Notes: generated from the letters alone by a model not told the origin. A stretch of DNA of 5,519 nt from Ruaniaceae bacterium (GCA_030450655.1 JAKDIE010000110.1:1-5519); one strand, 5' to 3'. Counted from the first letter of the stretch, positions 1 to 5,345 are shown. Numbers and translations are program-made.

Positions 1-137
1 GCGTCCAGCAACGCCAGTTGCGGAACCACGGCGCTCAACGCGGTGACGACGACGAGCGCGAGTGTGAGCCACGGACCCCCACCCACGCCCGCCACCACGT
101 TCCGAGCCGCCTCGCGCACGATTTCCCTGGAGCGCAT
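1..137 (-). CDS. FtsX/MacB-type ABC transporter permease, N-terminal fragment (cut by window edge)
   Basis: The first 45 codons were read by hand on the minus strand. The protein begins MRSREIVREAARNVVAG, a basic amphipathic cytoplasmic stretch, and then has a hydrophobic segment (about residues 23-44, rich in L, V and A) that fits a first membrane helix. This short charged leader followed by one helix is how FtsX/MacB-like permeases usually begin. Such proteins have four helices with a large extracytoplasmic domain between the first and second. Its ATG shares two bases with the stop of the ATPase gene (TGATG), so the two are probably translationally coupled and form one transporter. Together with the upstream adaptor gene it would make a MacAB-like mechanotransmission complex rather than a classic import permease. 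The rest lies outside the window, so family assignment rests on context and the N-terminus only. Confidence 0.72.
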   Translation of the reverse strand, partial: MRSREIVREAARNVVAGVGGGPWLTLALVVVTALSAVVPQLALLD

Positions 138-739
138 CACGTGTACGTCCCCAGATCGATGTGATCCGTGCAGGCGCGGCGCGTGCCTTCGTCGTGCGTG
201 GCAACCACAACGACGGTGTCCCTCCCGGCCGTTGCCCGCAACGCCTCATTGACACCCAGAGAGGTGACGGCGTCGAGTTGAGCAGTCGGCTCATCCACCA
301 ACAGCACGTCGGGGGCAGCGGCGACGCCGCGTGCGAGCAGCAGCCGCTGAGCTTCACCTCCAGAGAGCTCCGAAAACCGAGCGCGCGCACGGTGCGACAG
401 GCCGAAGTCCTCCATGAGTTCCATCGCGTGAGAATCGGCAGCGCGGCGGGTGAGGCCACGGGAGATGAATGGCAGGCTCACGTGGTCCAGCGCACTGCGT
501 TGGTGCACGCCGTGAGGATTCTGGAAGACCCACCCGAACCGGCACGCCGGTGGCCGCTCCACCACTCCGATGGATGGCGAGATCATCCCCGCGAGAATCG
601 CGAGCAGGGTGGTCTTTCCGGACCCTGACGGCCCCGTCACCGCATAGGAACGGCCGCTGATCAACTCCGCGCTCAGGTCCCGAAAGAGGAACGGCTGATC
701 CCCAAACTGATGCCCCACACCGGCAACAGTCAGCCGCAC
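137..739 (-). CDS. ABC transporter ATP-binding protein, MacB/LolD/FtsE type
   Basis: This 200-residue protein is a single nucleotide-binding domain with nothing attached. All hallmarks are present in order: Walker A GPSGSGKTT (36-44), Q-loop WVFQNP (70-75, Q73), signature LSGGEAQR (125-132), Walker B VLLVDEPTAQLD (145-156, with catalytic E150 and D-loop D156), and the switch histidine in ATHD (H182). It is slightly shorter than the usual 220-230 residues of the family and ends soon after the H-switch. F12 occupies the place of the usual aromatic A-loop residue. The start is a GTG at 739-737 with a GGAAG Shine-Dalgarno seven bases upstream; the ATG at 746 is in another frame. The start lies inside the end of the adaptor gene (10-nt overlap), and the stop overlaps the start of the permease. 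It should energise the FtsX-like permease on the cytoplasmic face, acting on a periplasm-equivalent or membrane substrate. Confidence 0.95.
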   Translation of the reverse strand: MRLTVAGVGHQFGDQPFLFRDLSAELISGRSYAVTGPSGSGKTTLLAILAGMISPSIGVVERPPACRFGWVFQNPHGVHQRSALDHVSLPFISRGLTRRAADSHAMELMEDFGLSHRARARFSELSGGEAQRLLLARGVAAAPDVLLVDEPTAQLDAVTSLGVNEALRATAGRDTVVVVATHDEGTRRACTDHIDLGTYT

Positions 740-1743
740 GTGACATCTTCCGAAGGATCCAACTGCACCCGGGTGAGCTTCACATCCTCGACGACCGGTC
801 GGATGAATGACTGCCCCAACTGCGAGGAGAGCAGCTCGACTGCCACCGTGCCCGTGTCGTCGACCACACAGAAGACCCCGCCGTCGGCCACGAGAGCTCG
901 CGGAGGAATCACATAGACATCGATCGGCTCCGCAAGCATCATCGTCGCATTGATCGGCACCCCCGCATGGGCGGCTGCGGCGAATGACGCTGTTGCTCCA
1001 AGCCGGTCGAAGTCCTCCGCTAAGAGGTTGCCATCAGCGTCGATGGCGAAGCCCTCACCGTCGACCTGAGCAACCCTGCCACCGACGCTCCCATCGACCG
1101 GCGATGGCGAGATCTTCACACCGAACACGAGCGACGGAAGTCGCGCCAGCACGTCCCCCTCCATGACCCGGGCCCCGATCGGGACTGGGCATTCGATCAC
1201 GGGCATCGATGACGCTGGAACCCACGCCAGGTAGCTCAACGACACAGTCGTCGCCACCATCGTTGTCCCTCCGGCGTCCGCAACGAGATCGGCGAACGCC
1301 CTCAGGGTCGTCTCCGAGGCCGTGTCGTCGGGTTCGAGGTTCGCACCCAGTCTCGCAAGCTCGTCCTCCAGCGCGCGCACATCAGACCCCTTCGATCCGT
1401 TCGCGAGATCTCTCCACATCGGAACGCGCGTCGCCAGGGCAATGATCGGTTCGCCGTCGATCCCGAAGGGCGCGGTGCCGGAGTCGATCACCAGCCCTGC
1501 CTGACAGCTAGATGCCGTGATCACACCTGCACGCGTAGCCAGCACATAACGTATCGGACCCGACTCTACGACGAGCTGCACGGTTTGCTCGTCAGAAAAC
1601 GAGCGTTCGCCCACCGTGAACCACTCGACACGAGACGGCTCCTCCAGAGCAGGCGGCAGCGCGAGCGAGACCAGCAGGACTCCGGCGGCCACTGCGGCGG
1701 CCACGAGCGCAAGAAGACCCACAGCCAGCCACGACTTGCTCAT
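730..1743 (-). CDS. membrane-anchored periplasmic-adaptor-like protein with peptidoglycan-binding-like segment (HlyD/MacA type)
   Basis: The protein has 337 residues with a single N-terminal anchor helix (about 5-30, very rich in A, L and V); the remainder is outside the cell. After a beta-rich region (about 39-107) comes a stretch starting at W110 with the pattern WRDLxxGSKGSDVRALEDEL and ending RLG at 131-133. This is the form of PG_binding_1-like helices embedded in actinobacterial and firmicute adaptor proteins. A second half, TLRAFADLV, follows from about residue 144. From about 170 on, the pattern AWVPASSMPVI then G-A-R-V-x-x-G-D-V-L-A is typical of the lipoyl/barrel part of membrane fusion adaptors. 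In Gram-positives such proteins sit between an ATPase and an FtsX permease and may link transport to the cell wall. The ATG lies 18 nt after the lipoprotein stop and has only a weak GGTGG-type ribosome site. The exact substrate is unknown. Confidence 0.82.
   Translation of the reverse strand: MSKSWLAVGLLALVAAAVAAGVLLVSLALPPALEEPSRVEWFTVGERSFSDEQTVQLVVESGPIRYVLATRAGVITASSCQAGLVIDSGTAPFGIDGEPIIALATRVPMWRDLANGSKGSDVRALEDELARLGANLEPDDTASETTLRAFADLVADAGGTTMVATTVSLSYLAWVPASSMPVIECPVPIGARVMEGDVLARLPSLVFGVKISPSPVDGSVGGRVAQVDGEGFAIDADGNLLAEDFDRLGATASFAAAAHAGVPINATMMLAEPIDVYVIPPRALVADGGVFCVVDDTGTVAVELLSSQLGQSFIRPVVEDVKLTRVQLDPSEDVTCG
747..751 (-). promoter_or_regulatory. Shine-Dalgarno of the ATPase gene, inside the adaptor coding sequence
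   Basis: GGAAG on the minus strand ends seven bases before the GTG at 739 and lies within the last codons of the adaptor gene. It supports the GTG start over the out-of-frame ATG at 746. Confidence 0.5.
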
Positions 1744-1761
1744 CTGTGCCCAACCACCGAA

Positions 1762-2343
1762 TCACTGACTCGGAGCGACACCGAAGGGGTTCTCGTGGCA
1801 CGACGACCAGAGGACATCTTCAGGCAAGTCGCCGCGTAGATAGTCGTCTCTATCGAAATCGGAAGCGACTGTGCCTTCATCGACCAAGCACGCCACCACT
1901 CCATCGATCCAGTCCAGCGACTGCGGGTTCAACACCTGATCGCGATAGACGGCATCCACCAGCGGGAACGTCCCGTCCTCACACTCATCCGAAGCATCTC
2001 GCAACGCCTCGACCTCGCGGGGAGTCAAGTCCTTCGGATACGAGAACGACTGGGTGTAGAGACCGAGACTGTCACGAACCATCTCGACGTGAAGGCCGCG
2101 ACCTTCCACGCAGGCCACCCAGAGGGAGAATGCCTCGTCGTACTCAGCTTGGGAGACCACCCCGTCCTCGAGCACACCTGTCTGAAAGTCGGAGAGTTCC
2201 CAGCCTGGGAAGCCTTGCAGTACGCGATCGGTGCGCGAACTCGCATCGCTTTCAGTGTGCGTACAACCTGTCATGACCACACTGACCGCAAGGAGTAGCG
2301 CCGATGCGTGGAGTGCGCCCGCCCAACTCGTGCGGTCCGTCAT
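1762..2343 (-). CDS. putative secreted lipoprotein with two cysteine pairs
   Basis: With the start at 2343 the product has 193 residues and opens with a lipoprotein signal: charged MTDR, a hydrophobic core (about 8-24) and a lipobox-like VMTGC (C27). An open frame continues upstream to 2487, but that extension covers the preceding gene, has no signal character, and the ATG at 2343 forms an ATGA overlap with the upstream stop; I therefore take 2343. The mature part is acidic and has four cysteines, C78, C121, C152 and C182. Two of them lie in similar short motifs, ACVEGRG (77-83) and ACLVDEG (151-157), which suggests an old duplication or two disulfide-closed halves. The stretch LEDGVVSQAEYDEAF (58-72) recalls a group of uncharacterised actinobacterial lipoproteins with the pattern DGxVxxAEYxxA-x-C. 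The function is unknown; between a secreted small protein and an ABC system, an immunity or substrate-capture role is possible. Confidence 0.8.
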   Translation of the reverse strand: MTDRTSWAGALHASALLLAVSVVMTGCTHTESDASSRTDRVLQGFPGWELSDFQTGVLEDGVVSQAEYDEAFSLWVACVEGRGLHVEMVRDSLGLYTQSFSYPKDLTPREVEALRDASDECEDGTFPLVDAVYRDQVLNPQSLDWIDGVVACLVDEGTVASDFDRDDYLRGDLPEDVLWSSCHENPFGVAPSQ

Positions 2344-2663
2344 CGCCTGTCGAACCCACCCGAATACGGATACCCGAGTGTGGCCGTGACGATGGAGTAC
2401 GCAGTGTGCTCCCATCGTCCATTGAACTCGTGGAGGCGTCCGGTGTTCTGATCTAGCCGGATTATGAATGATCTGACCTGGACGCACTCGCCACTAGTTC
2501 GTTTGTATCTGGCCGTCTCATGAGTTCGTGCACCACTCACGGAACAAGATACTGTCAAGGCAGAAGCGGTCTCCGTTGGCCCCGGCACCGCGGCCAGTCC
2601 GCCCGCCAGAAGTACACTCGTGAGCGCTCCTACCGCCAATTCTCGAGCTCTCGCCTGCATCAT
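2340..2663 (-). CDS. small secreted protein, candidate bacteriocin-like peptide precursor
   Basis: The frame encodes 107 residues starting MMQARAREL, followed by a hydrophobic core (about 9-26) and the stretch TETASA (30-35), a good signal peptidase I site after A35. The predicted mature chain is 72 residues with two cysteines (C40, C60) that could form one disulfide. It looks beta-rich and has a glycine/aromatic tail (NGRW at 81-84, GYPYSGGF at 97-104). A strong GGGGGGAG ribosome site lies five bases before the first ATG and eight before the second, so residue 2 may be the real start. Its stop overlaps the lipoprotein start (ATGA). I do not recognise a family with confidence. The order NTGR then a W and a tyrosine-rich end faintly recalls lactococcin 972-type bacteriocins, which also travel with ABC/FtsX genes. 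It could instead be a non-toxic secreted accessory protein. Confidence 0.75.
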   Translation of the reverse strand: MMQARARELAVGALTSVLLAGGLAAVPGPTETASALTVSCSVSGARTHETARYKRTSGECVQVRSFIIRLDQNTGRLHEFNGRWEHTAYSIVTATLGYPYSGGFDRR

Positions 2664-2668
2664 TGCAT

Positions 2669-2676
2669 CTCCCCCC
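2669..2676 (-). promoter_or_regulatory. strong Shine-Dalgarno of the small secreted protein gene
   Basis: On the minus strand this reads GGGGGGAG, then ATGCA, then ATGATG. It is the strongest ribosome site of the left operon, five and eight bases from the two in-frame ATGs, and implies that the first gene is translated best. An extra out-of-frame ATG directly after it (2668-2666) would encode only ATG CAA TGA, ending on the real start codons. Confidence 0.7.
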
Positions 2677-2689
2677 GGTTGATTCAGCT

Positions 2690-2719
2690 ATGGTACACGA
2701 CGAATACACGCCATGTCCT
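2690..2719 (-). promoter_or_regulatory. candidate promoter of the left (secreted peptide/ABC) operon
   Basis: On the minus strand a -10 like TACCAT (2695-2690) follows an AGGACA (2719-2714, four of six matches to TTGACA) with an 18-nt spacer. Transcription would begin around 2683, giving a leader of about 20 nt that contains the ribosome site. An alternative is TTGTCA (2730-2725) with TATTCG 18 nt on. Assignment is by eye and weak. Confidence 0.35.
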
Positions 2720-2730
2720 CGTCTTGACAA

Positions 2731-2745
2731 CCACACGTCGCGTGG
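2731..2745. promoter_or_regulatory. 15-bp imperfect palindrome, possible operator
   Basis: The plus strand reads CCACACGTCGCGTGG. The arms pair at six of seven positions around a central T (CCAC-x-CG / CG-x-GTGG). It sits just upstream of the candidate promoter of the left operon, directly next to a TTGTCA. A dimeric regulator site is a reasonable reading. A one-base centre makes it a poor RNA hairpin, so a terminator is unlikely. Such a match could arise by chance in GC-rich DNA. Confidence 0.3.
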
Positions 2746-2792
2746 CCTCAAGCCGCACTCGGCGATCATCTCGCTGTGACTCCGGCTGCGCG

Positions 2793-3623
2793 CTACCAGT
2801 GCGGGACGAGCTCGACCCCGTGGCGAGTCAGTTCGCGCCGCCACACCGGATCGCGCAGAAGCTCCAGCTCCCACACCCGCTTCTGCCCGTTCGGATCGAG
2901 CGCTCGCAGTGCGGGAGTCTCGGGTGCGGGGTGCAGGAAGATCTCGCTGACGGCGTCCTCCGGGAGCCGGTCGAGAAGGTCCAGGTAGGAGCGGCGTAGC
3001 TCCTCATAGGATCCGACGCGCGGCAGCTGGTTCGAGCCGATCTGCGCGGGCAGTGCCACGCCGAGCAGGTCCGCGGCGGCCACCGCCTCGGCGTGCATGC
3101 TCGCGAGCGCCGGCGGCACGTGCTCCCCCACGTACAGCTCGAGGCTGCGCGGGAGGCGGAAGTCCAGCCCGTGGCGCACGCACGATTCGAGGGCCTCCGC
3201 CACGAACGGCGCGCCGTGCAGGCCATAGAGAGTGCCCGAGTGGGAGTCGAGGCGGCTTGGCGTCCAGCCGCGCGCGAGTACCCATTCGATCTGAGCCTCG
3301 AGCTCCTGCACCACGTGAGCGGCAGTTGCCGACTGCTCCGCCCGAGCCGGGTCCGTGGAGAAGGCGCCGTCCTCCTCCACGAGCGAGTGAACGCCGTCGG
3401 CCAGGGGGTACAGCCGCCGCCGTGTATCCGAGGTAAGGGAGAAGTGCACGCCGAGGGCGGCCCCGGGCACATCCTCCAGCGCGCCGAGCGCCACCTCCGC
3501 GAACGGCGAGACGGCGAGAACCGTGGTGGCCGTGATCGCGCCATCTTGCAGGAGGGACACGATGGCGGCGTTGGTTCCGGGCTCCCAGCCGAAATCGTCG
3601 GCGGTCAGGACGAGGCCGCGCAT
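2793..3623 (-). CDS. ChbG/HpnK (YdjC) family carbohydrate deacetylase
   Basis: The 276-residue protein carries the family landmarks: TADDFG near the N-terminus (7-12, metal-binding D9/D10), GVHFSLTSD (58-66, H60), RLDSHSGTLYGLHG (124-137, H128) and EIFLHPAPE (227-235, H231). Members are metal-dependent hydrolases that remove acetyl groups from N-acetylated sugars; characterised examples act on chitooligosaccharides (ChbG) or in hopanoid side-chain synthesis (HpnK). The usual DSHxH block is here DSHSGTLYG, a form I associate with actinobacterial members, so substrate preference may differ from E. coli ChbG. No signal peptide is visible, so it is cytoplasmic. The ATG follows the symporter stop by two bases and has a GGGGGA ribosome site six bases upstream. 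This tight coupling to a sugar symporter suggests it deacetylates the imported compound. The substrate cannot be read from the sequence. Confidence 0.9.
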   Translation of the reverse strand: MRGLVLTADDFGWEPGTNAAIVSLLQDGAITATTVLAVSPFAEVALGALEDVPGAALGVHFSLTSDTRRRLYPLADGVHSLVEEDGAFSTDPARAEQSATAAHVVQELEAQIEWVLARGWTPSRLDSHSGTLYGLHGAPFVAEALESCVRHGLDFRLPRSLELYVGEHVPPALASMHAEAVAAADLLGVALPAQIGSNQLPRVGSYEELRRSYLDLLDRLPEDAVSEIFLHPAPETPALRALDPNGQKRVWELELLRDPVWRRELTRHGVELVPHW

Positions 3624-3625
3624 GC

Positions 3626-5035
3626 TCAGTCCCCCAGTTCCTCGGCGACTGCGGCCACGGATTCGGGGGATGCCGCCGCGCCGGGCACCGTGATGACGCG
3701 GGCGATGATCGCGCCGATGCCGAGCAGCACTGCCGGGTACACGGAGAGGTAGAAGCGGAAGGCCACATCGGGCTGCGGGCCGGGATTCGCACCGGACTCG
3801 AAGCCGAAGAACCAGGTGAGCGAGGCGAGCGCGAGCGCGACCACGAGGCCGCTGAGGCGCCCGAAGACGCCGAACGCCGAGAGGAAGATCCCCTCGCGGT
3901 GCACCCCGTTGCGCGCGGCATCCTCGTCCAGCACGCGCGCGGCGATCAGATCATTCGTGGCGAGCAGCCCCGAGTATCCGAGGGCCACGGCGAGCCCGCC
4001 GATGATGCCCGTGAGCAGATCGTGCGCGAAGTAGAGGGGGATGAAGCCGAGCGCGGCCACCACCAGCGCCACGCGCCAGGTCCACGCGGCGCCTTTGCGC
4101 TCCACGATCTTGGTCCACACCATGAGGAAGCCGATCGAGGCGAAGATCACGGTGACCTGGAGGATCGTGGCCGTGAGGCCGTCCCCGTTCAGCGTGTACC
4201 GCACGAAGTTCTGCAGGCCGCCCAGCAGCAGACCCATCGCCGTGCCGTAGAGGGCGCTCACCACGCCCACCGTCCAGAAGTAGCGGTTCGTGAGGATCTC
4301 GCCGATCGAGCGGAAGAATCGCGGCTGCGGGGTATCCGAGATCTTCGGGTTCTCGCGCACGCCGAGCGCCATGTAGATGATCACGATGGTGGCGATCACG
4401 CCGTAGATCACGGCGAGGCGGGTATAGCCCACGGTGGGATCGGCGCAGCCTTCGCCCGAGCAGCCGAGCACGTTCTGCGCGAGCACCGGCGTGAGGCCGA
4501 GCGCGATGATCATGGCGACCAGTTGGAAGCCCTGGCGCGCGGAATTGGCGATGGCGCGGCGCTTCTCCTCGGGGAAGAGTTCGGGTAGCAGCGCGCCATA
4601 GTTCGCGTTGATGAGCGAATCTGCCATCTCCGAGAGGATCGCGAAGAACGCGAACCACACCACGAGCGAGGTGGTCTCCGCCGCCACCTCACCCGGCACG
4701 AGGAACAGCGCGATCATCGAGCCGAGCAGTGCGAGCGCGCCGATCACCAGGTACGGGCGGCGGCGCCCCCAACGCGTGCGCGTGCGATCCGAGATGTAAC
4801 CGAACACGGGGTTATCGATCGCGTCGATGATCCCGTACACGGCGTAGACCGCCGCGAACGTGGTTGCCGGCATGCCGAGCAGAGTCACGTAGAAGTAGAG
4901 CATCGAGCCCTTGATCAGGTTGATCGGGATCGAGGTTCCGAACATTCCCACGCCGTAGCGCCACGGCGAGGTTCGCTCCGCTGGCCGAGCGGCAGGTGGG
5001 GTGACGGGCTGAGGCGAGGGGGGCGTCGTCGGCAT
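3626..5035 (-). CDS. GPH family (MelB-like) sugar:cation symporter, MFS
   Basis: The protein has 469 residues with about twelve hydrophobic segments, after a proline-rich cytoplasmic tail of about 24 residues. The family signature lies between helices 2 and 3: DAIDNPVFGYISDRT (71-85), then RTRWGRRRP (86-94). This is the glycoside-pentoside-hexuronide:cation symporter form of the MFS loop, so import of a glycoside with a proton or sodium is expected. In melibiose permease the matching helix reads D-x-x-N-D-P, with both aspartates in the cation site; here it is D71-x-x-D74-N75-P, so the second acidic residue has moved by one position. A loop at about 191-197 contains two cysteines (CSGEGC), unusual for a bacterial symporter and possibly a disulfide outside. 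The start is set by an AGGAG site four bases before the ATG. The sugar is unknown; the downstream deacetylase hints at an N-acetylated one. Confidence 0.92.
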   Translation of the reverse strand: MPTTPPSPQPVTPPAARPAERTSPWRYGVGMFGTSIPINLIKGSMLYFYVTLLGMPATTFAAVYAVYGIIDAIDNPVFGYISDRTRTRWGRRRPYLVIGALALLGSMIALFLVPGEVAAETTSLVVWFAFFAILSEMADSLINANYGALLPELFPEEKRRAIANSARQGFQLVAMIIALGLTPVLAQNVLGCSGEGCADPTVGYTRLAVIYGVIATIVIIYMALGVRENPKISDTPQPRFFRSIGEILTNRYFWTVGVVSALYGTAMGLLLGGLQNFVRYTLNGDGLTATILQVTVIFASIGFLMVWTKIVERKGAAWTWRVALVVAALGFIPLYFAHDLLTGIIGGLAVALGYSGLLATNDLIAARVLDEDAARNGVHREGIFLSAFGVFGRLSGLVVALALASLTWFFGFESGANPGPQPDVAFRFYLSVYPAVLLGIGAIIARVITVPGAAASPESVAAVAEELGD

Positions 5036-5039
5036 TGTT

Positions 5040-5047
5040 CTCCTCTA
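5040..5047 (-). promoter_or_regulatory. ribosome site of the symporter fused to the preceding stop codon
   Basis: The minus strand reads TAGAGGAG then AACA then ATG. The stop of the DUF3017-like gene is the first three bases, and the AGGAG core follows within the same eight bases. A ribosome finishing the small gene therefore ends on the initiation site of the symporter, which fits translational coupling and fixes the symporter start. Confidence 0.75.
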
Positions 5048-5308
5048 GGACGGGAGTTGGGCGAGTCCCCACGGGGCAAGGACCGCAAGCGCGGCCGCGA
5101 AGCCCACGAGAATGACCACATCGAAGTTGCGCCCGCGCGAATTGAGGGTGTCCTTCGGCGGCAGGAAGATCCGCGCGGCGGCGAGGCCAACGAGGCCCGC
5201 GGCGAGCACGTACGTTGCGACTGTGGGGTTCACGGCCCAGCCGAGCCACACTACGCCGGCGAGCAACAGGACGATGCCGATCGAGAACGGCCGGCGCAGG
5301 GTCTTCAC
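5045..5308 (-). CDS. DUF3017-like small membrane protein
   Basis: This 87-residue protein has a basic N-terminus (MKTLRR) and three hydrophobic segments at about 10-26, 30-49 and 63-82. The linker between the second and third holds LPPKDTLNSRGRNFDVVIL (49-67), matching the loop I know from DUF3017 proteins (a prolyl/basic turn, then R-x-x-x-FD-V before the last helix). DUF3017 proteins are actinobacterial inner-membrane proteins of unknown function, often found near folD; here the neighbours are a sugar symporter and, divergently, a ferredoxin reductase. The start is a GTG at 5308-5306; an ATG at 5316 is out of frame. Only a weak GATGGA ribosome site precedes it. It is the first gene of the right operon and runs into the symporter ribosome site, so it may simply share a promoter rather than a function. 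Confidence 0.78.
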   Translation of the reverse strand: MKTLRRPFSIGIVLLLAGVVWLGWAVNPTVATYVLAAGLVGLAAARIFLPPKDTLNSRGRNFDVVILVGFAAALAVLAPWGLAQLPS

Positions 5309-5345
5309 GTGTCCATCGTGCCACAGCGTGGCGTAGCCTCGGGGG
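5309..5345. promoter_or_regulatory. 37-bp divergent promoter region
   Basis: The GTG of the DUF3017-like gene and the ATG of the reductase lie back to back across 37 bp. Rightward, TAGCCT (5334-5339) ends six bases before the ATG, the geometry expected of a -10 box for a leaderless transcript starting at the A. No good -35 is seen. Leftward, CACGAT (5320-5315) lies six bases before the GTG but matches a -10 poorly. Both assignments were made by eye. Confidence 0.4.

Larger units (their letters stand above)
2664..2792. other. 129-bp intergenic region between the two minus-strand operons
   Basis: This gap separates the deacetylase stop from the secreted-protein start. It holds the ribosome site, candidate promoter and palindrome listed separately. 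The only hairpin near the deacetylase end is a 4-bp stem (GCCG-AGTG-CGGC, 2763-2752 on the minus strand) followed by just two T residues, which is not a convincing terminator. Read-through from the right operon is therefore possible. Confidence 0.6.

Noticed and set aside
744..746. ATG just upstream of the ATPase start
   Set aside because: It opens a different frame whose product lacks all ABC motifs; the GTG at 739 gives the full nucleotide-binding domain.
2344..2487. N-terminal extension of the lipoprotein frame to an ATG at 2487
   Set aside because: It lies over the coding sequence of the secreted protein, has no signal or domain character, and would bury the lipobox. The ATG at 2343 gives a proper lipoprotein signal and an ATGA overlap.
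2724..2729. Perfect TTGACA on the plus strand
   Set aside because: No -10-like sequence lies 16-18 bases on (CTCAAG at 17), and no plus-strand gene starts to the right of it.
2752..2763. Hairpin GCCG-AGTG-CGGC downstream of the deacetylase
   Set aside because: The stem is only 4 bp and is followed by two T residues, too weak to call an intrinsic terminator.
3093..3752. Long plus-strand frame of 219 codons antisense to the deacetylase and symporter
   Set aside because: The composition is rich in R, A, G and H without domains. It is a high-GC shadow of the real minus-strand genes.
3899..4588. Long plus-strand frame of 229 codons antisense to the symporter
   Set aside because: It is H/E/R-rich low-complexity translation typical of the antisense frame of a GC-rich membrane protein gene. 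The minus strand encodes a clear GPH symporter.
5314..5316. ATG as start of the DUF3017-like gene
   Set aside because: It is out of frame with the coding sequence by two bases; the in-frame GTG at 5308 is the usable start.
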